Shown piece after piece: positions 17,590 to 26,785 of a DNA stretch of 64,000 bases. The stretch is taken from NCBI GenBank assembly GCA_041398605.1, contig JAWKUK010000024.1, forward strand, positions 55,104-119,103, given 5' to 3'. The first letter of the stretch is position 1, and each line of letters starts with the position of its first letter. Both the position numbers and the translations under genes were made by a program. The notes beneath the pieces are model-generated. The model saw only the letters and a program-made list of their open reading frames with translations. It did no database searches and was not told the DNA's origin. This DNA is from JAWKUK01 sp041398605 (GTDB taxonomy: Bacteria > Planctomycetota > UBA1135 > GCA-002686595).

Positions 17590-17606
17590 GGGTCGTCGCT
17601 GGCGGA

Positions 17607-17640
17607 GCGCGCCCGACCTAGCCGGTTGCAGCGGGCGCGC
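17607..17640 (+). terminator. Possible stem-loop after the HD-GYP gene
   Basis: A perfect 9-bp inverted repeat (GCGCGCCCG / CGGGCGCGC) with a 16-base loop starts 17 bases after the stop at 17589. No T-run follows, so it is only a weak candidate. Confidence 0.35.
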
Positions 17641-17804
17641 GCGCGGCTATCCTCCGGGCCCCCAGCGCTCCCCCGGCACCGGTCCAGGGCCCAAATTTTA
17701 CGGCCCGCGGACGCAACGTTCGCCCCGCCGCGGACTATCCGATGCCTCGGCTGCTGGCGCCTATCCCTCGAATCGCCGGCCAGCGCCCACTCCCGACCGA
17801 ACTG

Positions 17805-19562
17805 ATGCAACGCTCCATGCTCCAACCGCTCGTCGTGCTCGTCGCCTCCTGCGGACTCGCTGCTCCGAGCTCCTTTGGCCAAGAGCTCAAGATCGTCCCT
17901 GCGAAGTCCGTGCCTATCCCAGGCCTCGTCGAGGTGACCGGTGGCCGCACGACGATCGGCTCGTCGGAGAAGGAGATCGAGGCGCTCCTCGAGCAGCAGC
18001 CTGGCTTCGTGCGCGTGCTCGACGCCCAGACGCCGCAGCACACGATGGAGGTCGGGACGTTCTGGATGGGCGTCTATGAAGTGACCAACGCCGAGTACCT
18101 GACCTTCGTCGAGGCGACGGGGCACCAAGCGCCGCTGCACTGGGCCAACGAGAAGGCGCTCGCGCAGGCGGCCGCAGACTTCGCCAAGGGTGAGCAAGAG
18201 AAGTTCGACGCGGCCAAGCAAGAGGGTCGCCGCTACGAGAAGCGCGGCTGGGCCGCCGGTGACGGCCTGACGCCGCGCGACCGCTGGTGGGCCGAGAACT
18301 GGCGCGAAGCCGGCTACGCGATCCCGGAGGGCCAGGAGCGCTTCCCGGTCGTCATGGTCGCGTATGCCGACGCGGTCGCGTACTGCGAGTGGGCGGGCCT
18401 GCGGCTGCCCACCGAGTTCGAGTTCCAGCGCGCCGCCCGCAAGGACTCCAAGTCCGCTTACCCGTGGGGCGACGACTGGGAAGACGGCAAGTACTGCGTA
18501 TCGAACGAGATGCGCCGCTCGAAGCCCTATCCGGTCGGCTCCTTCGCGGCTGGCGTGAGCCCCTTTGGCATCCACGACCTCGCGGGCAACGTCTGGGAAT
18601 GGACCTCGAGCCCCTACAAGGAATACAAGGGCTTCAAGCCGGGCGAGTACACCGTCAAGATCAACGGCAAGCGCGAGAGGAAGTCGGCCCTGCCCGTCTT
18701 CGACCCGAACCAACGCGTTGCGATGAGCGGCGCGTTCGAGAACGACAAGCTCGCGGCCCGCATCGCGACGCGGCGCGGCACCGAGCGCACGCAGTTCACC
18801 GGCGGCATGGGCTTCCGCGTCGCAGCGTCGCCGCGTGTGTGTGAGGACAAGGCCACGCTGGTCCTCGAGAACGTCATCCAGAACAGCGCAGCGCGCGGGG
18901 ACGGCGTCGCGTTCGACATGTCCGGCGTCGTCGGGATCGACCGCTGGCAAACCGGCGCCACGGGGATCTCGGGCTACGACTTCATGCTCTTCGCGCCCGT
19001 CGCGTTGATCGAGGAGTCCCAGAAGACCGACCTCGAGGTCAAGAGCCGCGTGCATCCCGCGCAGCTCGGGTTCTTCTCGACCGACATCGAGCTGTTGGAG
19101 CCGGCGCTGCCCGCTGGCGACTACATCGTCGCCTACCGCGCCAAGGGCCGGGCCCCGCGCATCGAGACCCCGAAGGACGACAAGAAAGACGACAAGGGCA
19201 AGGACAAAGGCAAGGGCGAGGCCGAGCAGGAGCCCGAGCCGATGACCGATCCAGCCTTCGAGGGCCTCGATGTCTCGGACAGCTGGTTGCTCTTCATCCG
19301 CCCAAGCGACGGCACACGCGCGGCCGAGATCAAGCTCTCTAGCGACCTCAACTGGACCACCTCCAAGGGCACCCCCGCAGGGACGATCAGCGCGCGCTTG
19401 GAGAAGGTCCGCGTCGGGTCGGGCGCGACCGCCGTGATCGAGCCGCAGAACTTCCTCGACTTCAAGATCGGCCTCATCGGAAAGCTCCGCAGCCAAGTCA
19501 TGTGGCTCGAGTTCGCCGTCCGACCCAGCGCGGCTGCGCTCGGCGCGCCCTGGCGCCAGTAA
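17805..19562 (+). CDS. Exported formylglycine-generating-enzyme-fold (SUMF1) protein
   Basis: A 585-residue protein from ATG 17805, which opens a signal sequence (MQRSMLQPLVVLVASCGL...) with possible lipobox VASC or ordinary cleavage near SSFGQ. Residues ~40-330 form the SUMF1/EgtB-type fold: GGRTTIGSS, FWMGVYEVTNAEYLTFV, RLPTEFEFQRAAR, YPWGDDW and HDLAGNVWEWT. This fold includes enzymes that turn sulfatase Cys into formylglycine and many non-catalytic relatives. I do not see the paired copper cysteines of true FGE, so catalysis is uncertain. The C-terminal ~200 residues are a separate domain with a charged Lys/Asp/Glu linker (KDDKKDDKGKDK). A terminator-like hairpin follows. Confidence 0.8.
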   Translation: MQRSMLQPLVVLVASCGLAAPSSFGQELKIVPAKSVPIPGLVEVTGGRTTIGSSEKEIEALLEQQPGFVRVLDAQTPQHTMEVGTFWMGVYEVTNAEYLTFVEATGHQAPLHWANEKALAQAAADFAKGEQEKFDAAKQEGRRYEKRGWAAGDGLTPRDRWWAENWREAGYAIPEGQERFPVVMVAYADAVAYCEWAGLRLPTEFEFQRAARKDSKSAYPWGDDWEDGKYCVSNEMRRSKPYPVGSFAAGVSPFGIHDLAGNVWEWTSSPYKEYKGFKPGEYTVKINGKRERKSALPVFDPNQRVAMSGAFENDKLAARIATRRGTERTQFTGGMGFRVAASPRVCEDKATLVLENVIQNSAARGDGVAFDMSGVVGIDRWQTGATGISGYDFMLFAPVALIEESQKTDLEVKSRVHPAQLGFFSTDIELLEPALPAGDYIVAYRAKGRAPRIETPKDDKKDDKGKDKGKGEAEQEPEPMTDPAFEGLDVSDSWLLFIRPSDGTRAAEIKLSSDLNWTTSKGTPAGTISARLEKVRVGSGATAVIEPQNFLDFKIGLIGKLRSQVMWLEFAVRPSAAALGAPWRQ

Positions 19563-19587
19563 GCTGCGCCGCTCGAGAGCGGCCTGC

Positions 19588-19643
19588 GCGCCGCCCGTGG
19601 TGACCGCGCTCCCATCGGAGCCTGGGTTGGCCGCGGGCGGCGC
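19588..19643 (+). terminator. Rho-independent terminator candidate
   Basis: A 13-bp GC-rich stem (GCGCCGCCCGTGG with CCGCGGGCGGCGC, one T-G wobble) encloses a 30-base loop and is followed by GTTGTTTT. It lies 26 bases after the FGE-fold gene and before the next gene on the same strand. Confidence 0.65.
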
Positions 19644-19678
19644 GTTGTTTTGGACGGGAATCGCCCCCCCGGGTGCGC

Positions 19679-19684
19679 TACCGT
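19679..19684 (+). promoter_or_regulatory. Possible -10 box of a leaderless transcript
   Basis: TACCGT ends six bases before the GTG at 19691, the spacing expected if transcription began at the start codon. No convincing -35 box is visible. Confidence 0.25.
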
Positions 19685-19690
19685 GGGCGG

Positions 19691-21040
19691 GTGCCGACCA
19701 TAAGCCTCTGCATGATCGCGAAGAACGAGGAGCGCTTCCTCGCTGACTGCCTCGCCAGCGCAGCGGGGCTCGTGCAGGAGATGATCCTCGTCGACACGGG
19801 CAGCACCGACCGGACCGTCGAGATCGCGCGCAGCGCCGGCGCGCGCGTCGTGTCCTACGCGTGGAACGACGACTTCGCGGCCGCGCGGAACGTCGGCGTC
19901 GCGCTGGCCAAGGGCTCGCACGTCCTCGTGCTCGATGCCGACGAGCGCCTCGGACCCGGCGCAGCGGAGGGCCTCCAAGCCGCGGCGCTCGATGCAGAGC
20001 TCCTCCTCGGGTCGCTGCCGCTGCACAACGCCTCGAGCCTCGACGCGACGCACTTGGAGGTCGTGACTGGCGCCAAGCGCATCGGCGCGCCCGTCTTCGT
20101 GCCGCGCTTCTTCCCGAACCTGCCAGAGCTGCGCTTCACGCGGCGCGTGCACGAGACGCTGACCGTCGGCTTCAATCGCTTGCATGCGCTCGGGCGCGGC
20201 AAGTCCAAGGCGGTCGCGGCGCCTTTGATCCACTATGGCGATGTGCCGGCGCTGCGGGCGGGCCTCGGCAAGGACGTGCGCAACGAGCTGCTGCTGCGAC
20301 GCTCGCTGCAAGAGGACCCGAGCGACGGCGAGCTCGCGGGTTACCTGGTGGTGCAGCTCCTGAAGGTCGGTCGCCTCGCGGATGCGCGCGAGGTCGGTGA
20401 GCACGCGCTAGCGCCGTTCCTGCGCGCGATCGACGGGCGGCCTCCAGGCCAGCTACCCATGAACACGATCCGGCTCGGCTACGCGCTGAGCTTTGCGCAG
20501 TCGGAGACAGGCGCACCCGATGCGGCGCTCCAGACCGCCCGTGAGGCGGCGTCGCGCTGCCCGCACGAGCACCCGAACCTCGTGTTTGCCGAGGCGCACG
20601 CGCTCGAGAAGCTCGACCGGCTGGACGAGGCGCGCGCGCGCTATGAGCGCTGCCTCGCGCTCGACGGGCAGGTCTTCGCGCAGCCCGTGTTGCCCGGTCT
20701 CACTGGCGACCTGACGCGCCTCAGGCTGGCGGACATCGCCCTGCGCCAGGGCGCGCCCGAGCGCTCGCTCGAGCTGATCGAGTCCATCGCCGGCTCATGG
20801 GCGATGAAGGGCACGTTGCTCGCGGCCGAGGCGCACCTCGCCGCCGGCGACCCGGCGCGGGCGATGGAGCGCCTCGCGCCGCTCGTCGATATGCCGACGC
20901 TGCCGCCGGACTTCCACGCCTTGGCGCACCGCGCTTTGACAGCCCTGGGCCAAGAGGCCGCGGAGCTGCGCACCCTCGCCCTCGACGCAGACACGGCGCG
21001 GTGGATCGAACGCCGCCGCCGCGCGCCGCTCGAGGCTTGA
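19691..21040 (+). CDS. Family 2 glycosyltransferase with TPR repeats
   Basis: About 449 residues from GTG 19691 (VPTISLCMIAKNEE); a GTG six codons upstream is also open. The N-terminal GT-A domain has ISLCMIAKNE, VDTGSTDRTVE and VLDADERL, and continues with FTRRVHETL, the layout of the SunS-like subgroup. From about residue 200 the protein is helical with TPR-type repeats (HPNLVFAEAHALEKLDRLDEA, HLAAGDPARAMERLAPL). Proteins of this shape glycosylate proteins or peptides or build surface glycans. A TACCGT box ends six bases before the GTG, so the message may be leaderless. Confidence 0.82.
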   Translation: MPTISLCMIAKNEERFLADCLASAAGLVQEMILVDTGSTDRTVEIARSAGARVVSYAWNDDFAAARNVGVALAKGSHVLVLDADERLGPGAAEGLQAAALDAELLLGSLPLHNASSLDATHLEVVTGAKRIGAPVFVPRFFPNLPELRFTRRVHETLTVGFNRLHALGRGKSKAVAAPLIHYGDVPALRAGLGKDVRNELLLRRSLQEDPSDGELAGYLVVQLLKVGRLADAREVGEHALAPFLRAIDGRPPGQLPMNTIRLGYALSFAQSETGAPDAALQTAREAASRCPHEHPNLVFAEAHALEKLDRLDEARARYERCLALDGQVFAQPVLPGLTGDLTRLRLADIALRQGAPERSLELIESIAGSWAMKGTLLAAEAHLAAGDPARAMERLAPLVDMPTLPPDFHALAHRALTALGQEAAELRTLALDADTARWIERRRRAPLEA

Positions 21041-21173
21041 CGCATCCTTCGTGCGCCTGCTCCACCAGCGACCGGGTGCTCCCCCATCGGCTTCGGGGTC
21101 GAGCATCGGCGCGGGTGCGTGTGGCGCCAGCAAGGCGCAACGGCACCTGCGCGCGAGCCCGCCACCCAGTCGA

Positions 21174-22955
21174 TCAGTCCGATCGAGGGACCTTGCCCCG
21201 CTCCAGCTCCGCGGTCCGATCACGACGCCACGCGTCGAGGTCCGCGTCGTAGCGGCCCGTATGGAAGGCGAAGAGCACGCGCCAGCGCTCGCGGCTCCAG
21301 ATCGGGGCCCGGGTCAGCGCGCGCAGCGCGCCGTAGTAGCGCGCCAGCGCAGGGTGCTCGATCTGGTTCGAATCCGACTCGAGGCTCGCGAGGTAACCCG
21401 GCGGCAAGTCACGGTGAAGGTGTCCGACCTTCCAAAAGCGGCCGTGGGCGTCGCGCTTGCGCCCAAACAGCGAATCGCCCGCGTGGGTCGTCAAGGGCAG
21501 CCGTGCCAGCAGCGGATCCGCGAGCCCCATCGGGTCCACGACGTGCACCTCGGGACCGAGCAGGCAGCCGTACATCCCGATCTGTCCGTGCACCTGGACA
21601 CGCTCGCCCTCAGCGAGCTTCATCCGCGCGTACTCCGCAGGCGGATACAGCGCGCCGTCTGCGAGCCGGCCCCACGTGGGGTGGCCCTCGGACACGAGCC
21701 CGGTGAAGGCGTAGTAGAACGCGCGCTCGTTCGTGATCCCTGTGCTCTCGAGGGCTTCTAGGAACGCGAGCGGCCCCGGCCGAGGCCGCCACGTGCTGCG
21801 CTCGCTCCACACAGAGAGCGCGACCACGACGAGCGAGCCGGCGACGAGCTGCCGCCGTTCCGGCCGCCACCGAACGATGAGCGCGACCGCCACGACAAAG
21901 GGCGAGGTCAGGAAGCGGCCGCTCATGAAGTCGCCTCCGACCCGAAGCAGATACACGAGGTGCAACACGACCGCGAGCGCAACGACGCACTCCCGACGCC
22001 GCCAGCGGCTGGGGCGCAAGGCGAGCGCGAGCACCGCGACAGCGACCGTCGTCAACGTCAGCGGGTCCCAGTGCAGCGAGTTGCGCAGGTAGAACAGCCC
22101 TTGCTGCACCAGCTCATTCCGCGGCAGCTCGCCCGCGAGCTTTGCGATGGCCGTGTTGGGCACAAATGTGCCGAAGTACACGAGAGAGAACGTCTCCCAT
22201 GCGAAGGCCGGGAGCCAGGCGAAGCACATGCGCCGCAAGGTGCCGAGCGTCGGCGACCCGAGCCAAGCGGCCACGCAGAGGACGCTGGTCAACACCAACG
22301 CATCAGGGCGCGTCAGGAACGCAAACGACGTCGCCCACGCGACGCGGACCGCGCGCCGCGCAGGGTCCATTGGCGCGAGGAACGCGCCGACGGCGAGCAG
22401 CACAAAGATGTGCAGCAATGGGTTCTCGAGCCCAGACGTCCCGTAGTCGACGAAGGCCTTCGAGCCCGCGAGCAGCAGGACACCGAAGGCGGCCATTCCG
22501 GCGCTCGATGCTCGGCGGACGATCAGCGCCACAACGACGCCCGTGCACAGGAAGCCCGCGGCGATCGCCACCCAATAGAGCTCCCCGGTCAACGCATACG
22601 GCAGCGCAAGCAGGAACAGCCAGAGGGGGTTCGTGAATGCCTGTACACGCTCCCCCACGTTCCATCCGAGCCCACGGCCGTGGACAAAGTTGTCCATGGC
22701 GCGAAAGGTGATGAACGCGTCGTCGCCGAGCCACGCCGTCCAGACGAGCGCCACCCCGAGGAGGCACAGGGCGCCAACGAGCGCCAACCGGCCAGCCAGC
22801 CCGCCGCCTTGACGAGACGGCGCCCACGGCGTGCGCACCGACGGCCCGGGCTCGACGCCAACCGCAGCGTCGCTGACGCAACGCTCAGCCGCGCCACCGA
22901 CGGCGCGAGACCCGAGCGCCCCGTCAGGCTCTTGCTGGCGATCCATGGCGGTCAT
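21174..22955 (-). CDS. Polytopic membrane protein resembling arabinofuranosyltransferase AftB
   Basis: A 593-residue GT-C-type membrane protein (ATG 22955; ATG 22946 also possible). After a ~50-residue cytoplasmic leader come many membrane helices. The first outer loop reads DDAFITFRAMDNFVHGRGL followed by VGERVQAFTNPLWL; the DD pair and the GERVxxxTxPLW block are what I recall for mycobacterial AftB and related lipid-linked-sugar transferases. The C-terminal ~170 residues are soluble. Likely reaction: adding a sugar from a polyprenyl-phosphate donor to a surface glycan. It is last in a minus-strand series with a sulfatase-fold lipoprotein 47 bases upstream. Confidence 0.7.
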   Translation of the reverse strand: MTAMDRQQEPDGALGSRAVGGAAERCVSDAAVGVEPGPSVRTPWAPSRQGGGLAGRLALVGALCLLGVALVWTAWLGDDAFITFRAMDNFVHGRGLGWNVGERVQAFTNPLWLFLLALPYALTGELYWVAIAAGFLCTGVVVALIVRRASSAGMAAFGVLLLAGSKAFVDYGTSGLENPLLHIFVLLAVGAFLAPMDPARRAVRVAWATSFAFLTRPDALVLTSVLCVAAWLGSPTLGTLRRMCFAWLPAFAWETFSLVYFGTFVPNTAIAKLAGELPRNELVQQGLFYLRNSLHWDPLTLTTVAVAVLALALRPSRWRRRECVVALAVVLHLVYLLRVGGDFMSGRFLTSPFVVAVALIVRWRPERRQLVAGSLVVVALSVWSERSTWRPRPGPLAFLEALESTGITNERAFYYAFTGLVSEGHPTWGRLADGALYPPAEYARMKLAEGERVQVHGQIGMYGCLLGPEVHVVDPMGLADPLLARLPLTTHAGDSLFGRKRDAHGRFWKVGHLHRDLPPGYLASLESDSNQIEHPALARYYGALRALTRAPIWSRERWRVLFAFHTGRYDADLDAWRRDRTAELERGKVPRSD

Positions 22956-23002
22956 CGTTGACGGCTGTCACGGCGACCACGCCGGCGCCCCAGGCGCGGC
23001 GA

Positions 23003-25393
23003 TCAGCGGGAGCCATAGCGCTCCAAGAACACGTCGCCGCGGGCGGGATCGTACCACGACCCATCCAGCTCTCCCCCGCTCGAGTAGCCGAGCTCCGCGA
23101 GCGCTTGATCGATCGCGGCTTTGACGTGGTACTCGCCCTTGTAGCCGACCGAATCGCCCGACGTGAGCCACTGAATCAGCCGCGCCCGCATGGCACGGGC
23201 GCGGGGGAGCTCCTGCGCGACGAGGTCCTGGTCGCAGCGCGGATCGGAGCGCCGGTCGAAGAGCTCGACCTCGCCCGGCCGCCACGTGTGGCTGTCCTCG
23301 TCATTCTGCTCCTCGAGCAGGTGCATGACGAGGAGCCACCGGCCGTCATCGACCGCGGCCGACCGGGCGTGATAGCCGAGCGCGAACCGCGGCGCTGTCT
23401 CCGGGACGGGCTCGAGGGCCCAGCGCAGGTCCCGCCCGCCGAAGTCCCCAGGGTCCAAGCCCGCGAGCAAAAGCAACGTGAAGCCGAGGTCCGCTTGCGA
23501 GACGGGCACCGTCACGCGCGCGGCCTCGGCGCCCGGCCAAGCGACCACGAGCGGCACGTGTGTCGTCGCGGCGTGAACGCCGGCGTGGTTCCACCAAATG
23601 CCACGCTCGCCGAACGACTCGCCGTGGTCCGACGTAAAGCCGACGATCCCGGCCGCGACGCGCGGGTGCTCGAGCAAGGGCGTCAGCACATGGTCGACGT
23701 AGTCGACCAGGGCGCGGTACTGACGCCAGGGATACTCGGGATCCACGACCCCTTTGAGGAAACCAGGGACCTTGTGCGGTGCGACCGCGAAGCCAGGTCC
23801 ATGCACGCGCGGATCGCTGCCCGCGGGCTGGTAGCGGCCGTCGAACTCGCCCTGTGGCAAGTAGGGGGCGTGGGCGTCGAAGACGTGCACCCAGAGGAAG
23901 AGCGGCGCGCCCTCCGCGTCCTCGATGTGGGCGAGCGCGCGCTCCGCCGTGAGCGCACCGTCACGCACGGAGGCCGCGGCGCCAGCGAACGCATCGAACT
24001 CGAGCCCGGTCGGCGCGCCCGGCCCTTCGTAGCGATCGAAGCCCTGCCCAAGGCCGCTGGTCTCGTCGTTCAAGTGAAACGCGCTGAAGGTCGCGGCGGT
24101 GCGCCAGCCTGCGGCCGAGAAGCGCTCCGCGAGCGTCACGGCGCGCCGCGCGACAGGGTCGCGATTGGTGACGATGCGCGAGTCACGCGGGTGCAGCCCC
24201 GTCATGAGCGCCACATGCGAGGGATTCGTCGCGTTCGACGTCGACATCGCGTCGGTAAAGACGAGGCCGCGCCGCGCCAGCGCGTCGAGCGCGGGCGTCC
24301 GCACGAGGCCGCTCGAGGCCAGGCCGAGCAGCTCGCCACGGTGCGTGTCCGAGGTGACCAACAACACCGTCGGCGGCGCGGCGAGCGGCGCGCCGACGCG
24401 CGCGCCGGCGTCGGCGACACACGCCAGCGTGTCTTCGCCCCCTCCTTCAAGGGTCATGCGAAGCGCGCCGACGACGGGCTCAGCGACGAGCCTGCGGAAG
24501 ACGCGCCACTCGTAGCGCGGCGCCACACCGAGGGGCAAGCGCAGCACCTCCGACCCCAGGCCCTCGATCACGAGCGCGGCGTCACCGAGCTCCGCGGCTG
24601 GCCCGACGCGATAGGAGAGCTCCAGCCGCGCGCCGCGCGGCGCTTCACAGCGGAGCGCGACCGGGTGCTGCGCGTCGAGCGCGACCCCCAGCCTGGCTTC
24701 ATCGGCGAGATGGATGAGCGCTGGCCCGTCGTGCGCGGTGGGAAAGAACGCGATCGACCGTCGCTTGGAGAACACGAGCGACGCGATCTCGAGGCGCGTC
24801 GCCGTCCCGAGCGTCTCGAAGATGATCGCGTCGAAGCCCCCTTCGAGGGGGCGTACTTGCGCGAGGTCGAGCTCGATATGCTCGCGCCCTTCGACGCCTT
24901 CGATGGTGACGACGTCTGTGTATGCGCGCGTGCGCTCCTTCGTACGGAAGGCGAGGCGCAGCGCCTCGCTCTCGCCGGCCGGCACGTCGAGCTCGAGCGT
25001 CGCGCGGTGGAGGTCCGCGGCCGTCAGCGAGACCGGGAGCTCCGCCAAGCGCGCGCCCTCACCGGACAGCACGAGCCGCGCGCGCTCATCGTCCGTCCAG
25101 CGCAAGGGCTCGTCGACTCGACCAGCGCGCGCGACGCGCCACGTCCGTGCGAACTGACCGGCGGTCAAGCGGGCGACCTCGCGCTCGGTGGACGCCGGAC
25201 GCTCGGCGAGCGGCTCATACGTGGCGCGGACCCACCGCGCGCCAGCTTCGCTCTTGTCTTCACGAGCACAGGCCGCGCAGCACAGAAGGGTGACGAGGAC
25301 GACGAGCCGCTGCGCATCGAGCGGCCCGGACGGCACGCAACGCAGCGTCGCACCGGTGTGCGTGGCCCTCCTGAAGCGCGAGTCAGAGTGCAT
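23003..25393 (-). CDS. Sulfatase-fold lipoprotein with threonine at the nucleophile position
   Basis: A 796-residue protein. The N-terminus has a lipoprotein signal (RLVVLVTLLCCAAC, cysteine in the lipobox); an internal GTG just before it (VPSGPLDAQ) could also start it. Residues ~55-340 form a beta-rich region, and the alkaline-phosphatase-superfamily domain follows from about 350: LLVTSDTHRGELLG, then TNPSHVALMTGLHP and GFTSDHGESFGE. In type I sulfatases the nucleophile sits in C/S-x-P-S-R; here it is T389-N-P-S-H393, so formylglycine is impossible at this site. A Thr nucleophile is known in phosphoethanolamine and phosphoglycerol transferases of this fold. Activity on a phospho- or sulfo-ester is expected, substrate unknown. 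An 8-bp repeat array lies just upstream. Confidence 0.8.
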   Translation of the reverse strand: MHSDSRFRRATHTGATLRCVPSGPLDAQRLVVLVTLLCCAACAREDKSEAGARWVRATYEPLAERPASTEREVARLTAGQFARTWRVARAGRVDEPLRWTDDERARLVLSGEGARLAELPVSLTAADLHRATLELDVPAGESEALRLAFRTKERTRAYTDVVTIEGVEGREHIELDLAQVRPLEGGFDAIIFETLGTATRLEIASLVFSKRRSIAFFPTAHDGPALIHLADEARLGVALDAQHPVALRCEAPRGARLELSYRVGPAAELGDAALVIEGLGSEVLRLPLGVAPRYEWRVFRRLVAEPVVGALRMTLEGGGEDTLACVADAGARVGAPLAAPPTVLLVTSDTHRGELLGLASSGLVRTPALDALARRGLVFTDAMSTSNATNPSHVALMTGLHPRDSRIVTNRDPVARRAVTLAERFSAAGWRTAATFSAFHLNDETSGLGQGFDRYEGPGAPTGLEFDAFAGAAASVRDGALTAERALAHIEDAEGAPLFLWVHVFDAHAPYLPQGEFDGRYQPAGSDPRVHGPGFAVAPHKVPGFLKGVVDPEYPWRQYRALVDYVDHVLTPLLEHPRVAAGIVGFTSDHGESFGERGIWWNHAGVHAATTHVPLVVAWPGAEAARVTVPVSQADLGFTLLLLAGLDPGDFGGRDLRWALEPVPETAPRFALGYHARSAAVDDGRWLLVMHLLEEQNDEDSHTWRPGEVELFDRRSDPRCDQDLVAQELPRARAMRARLIQWLTSGDSVGYKGEYHVKAAIDQALAELGYSSGGELDGSWYDPARGDVFLERYGSR

Positions 25394-25432
25394 CAGAGCG
25401 TAGGTTCAGGTACATGCCGCTCGGAGGCGGGG

Positions 25433-25496
25433 CTCAGGGGCTTAGGGGCTTAGGGGCTTAGGGGCTTAGGGGCTTAGGGGCTTAGGGGCTCAGGAG
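25433..25496. repeat. 8-bp tandem repeat (CTTAGGGG), 6 perfect and 2 degenerate units
   Basis: Six identical CTTAGGGG units occupy 25441-25488, flanked by CTCAGGGG and CTCAGGAG. The array starts inside the last codons of the esterase and fills much of the 96-base gap before the sulfatase-fold gene, which is transcribed away from it. A change in unit number would alter spacing in that leader but no reading frame. Confidence 0.95.
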
Positions 25497-26785
25497 CCAG
25501 ACTTGGCGGCAGCCACCGCCTGGAGGCCAAAATCAGCGATCGCCCGGCGCATCGCGACGGGCAGCAGCAACGTGTGCCCTTGATGCTCGAGCACTTCGAG
25601 GCGGACATCGGCGCCCGCTGCACGTGACGCCTCGACCGAACGCGCCAGCCCTCGCGTCGGAACGATCGGGTCGAGCGCGCCGCTCACGACCAGGACCGGC
25701 GGCGAGCCCGCGCCCACTTTGCCAAAACCTGCGACGCAAGCGGCCCGCGCGAAGGAGCGTGGACGAAGGCGGCAGAGGTTCGAGACCGTCGCGCCGCCCA
25801 TCGAATGGCCCAACAAGAAGACCCGCGCGGGGTCGATAGAGTAGTCCGCGCTCAGCGCCGCGAGGAGCGAATCGAAGGCCGGGCCGCCGAACGTATAGTC
25901 CGGCGTGAACGGGCAGACGACGAGGAACCCGTACTCATCCGCGAGCCGCTTCAGGTAGCCGTCCCCCGCCAGCTCGAAGAGGAAGTTCTCATCGCCGCCG
26001 GCGCCGTGGAACGCGACGACGAGCGGCAGCGGCGCTGCGTGGACTGGCGCGGATCCACGCGGGGCGGGCTGGTAGACGCGCACCGCCAAATCGCGCCGGC
26101 CGTGCGGCACCGTGCGCCAGAGATCACCGACCACGTTGGCATAGGGACGCTCGCCAGCGAGGAGCCGCTGCGCCTCGCCCCGCACAGCCTCTGCGAGCGC
26201 CGGCGACGACCACAGGAACTCGCGCGAACGCTCGGGCGACGGCGCGTCCACCAGGAGCGCGAGCCGCGACTGCAGCACGCGCAAAGACCCCGTGTCCTCG
26301 ATCGTCGCATGGGCGAGCTGCGCTTCGACTTCGCCGCGCAGGTCCGCCAGGGAGCGCGACTCTGCTGGCGCCGCTTCCGGCCGCGACGCGTCGCGCGCTG
26401 CGTCGCGGGCGGGCGCAGGCTCGAGCGTTGTCACCCACGCGCGCAGCTCGTCACGGACGGCGCCGAGGTCGCCGCCAAAGAAGCGCAGCGAGATGCTATC
26501 GAAGCGCCGGTTCGCTGCGGCGAGCGCCTCGCCCTCCAGCGAGCCCGAGATGAGCGCTGCGGCCAGCCGAGCGTCGACTTGCTGCACGAGCTCGGCGAGC
26601 GCTTGCCGCGTCACGGGCTCGGGCCGCGCAAGGGGCTCCTGCACGGGCTCCTGCACGGGCCCCTGAACGGGCCCCCGCACAGGCTCCTGAACGGGCCCCT
26701 GAACGGGCCCCTGCACGGGCGCCGCCGGCGCCTGCCCGAAGGCCTGCGCCGCCGCGAGCGCAGCGAGCGCGATCACCCGGAGCAT
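25490..26785 (-). CDS. Exported alpha/beta-hydrolase (PHB-depolymerase/LpqC-type esterase)
   Basis: A 431-residue protein from ATG 26785, overlapping the end of the upstream gene by 13 bases. A signal peptide (MLRVIALAALAAAQAFGQ) is followed by a repeat of GPVQ/EPVQ tetrapeptides, a helical region of about 170 residues, then an esterase domain: HGAGGDENFLFE forms the oxyanion region, GHSMGG holds the nucleophilic serine, SGALDPIVPT the acid and EHQGHTLL the histidine. These triad parts are complete. The family cleaves esters of hydroxyacids, feruloyl groups or sugars outside the cytoplasm; the substrate here is not evident. It lies between a persulfide-dioxygenase-like gene and a sulfatase-fold gene on the same strand. 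Confidence 0.82.
   Translation of the reverse strand: MLRVIALAALAAAQAFGQAPAAPVQGPVQGPVQEPVRGPVQGPVQEPVQEPLARPEPVTRQALAELVQQVDARLAAALISGSLEGEALAAANRRFDSISLRFFGGDLGAVRDELRAWVTTLEPAPARDAARDASRPEAAPAESRSLADLRGEVEAQLAHATIEDTGSLRVLQSRLALLVDAPSPERSREFLWSSPALAEAVRGEAQRLLAGERPYANVVGDLWRTVPHGRRDLAVRVYQPAPRGSAPVHAAPLPLVVAFHGAGGDENFLFELAGDGYLKRLADEYGFLVVCPFTPDYTFGGPAFDSLLAALSADYSIDPARVFLLGHSMGGATVSNLCRLRPRSFARAACVAGFGKVGAGSPPVLVVSGALDPIVPTRGLARSVEASRAAGADVRLEVLEHQGHTLLLPVAMRRAIADFGLQAVAAAKSGS
26633..26716. repeat. 12-bp tandem repeat, 7 units, coding for VxGP/VxEP
   Basis: Seven 12-bp units of the form GGGCCCCTGnAC. On the minus strand they encode Val-(Gln/Arg)-(Gly/Glu)-Pro just after the signal peptide of the esterase. 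The unit length, copy number and GGGCCC core match the array at 3180-3263. Confidence 0.93.

Noticed and set aside
21041..21173. Possible bidirectional terminator between convergent genes
   Set aside because: Only imperfect GC-rich inverted repeats with bulges and no T-run were seen.
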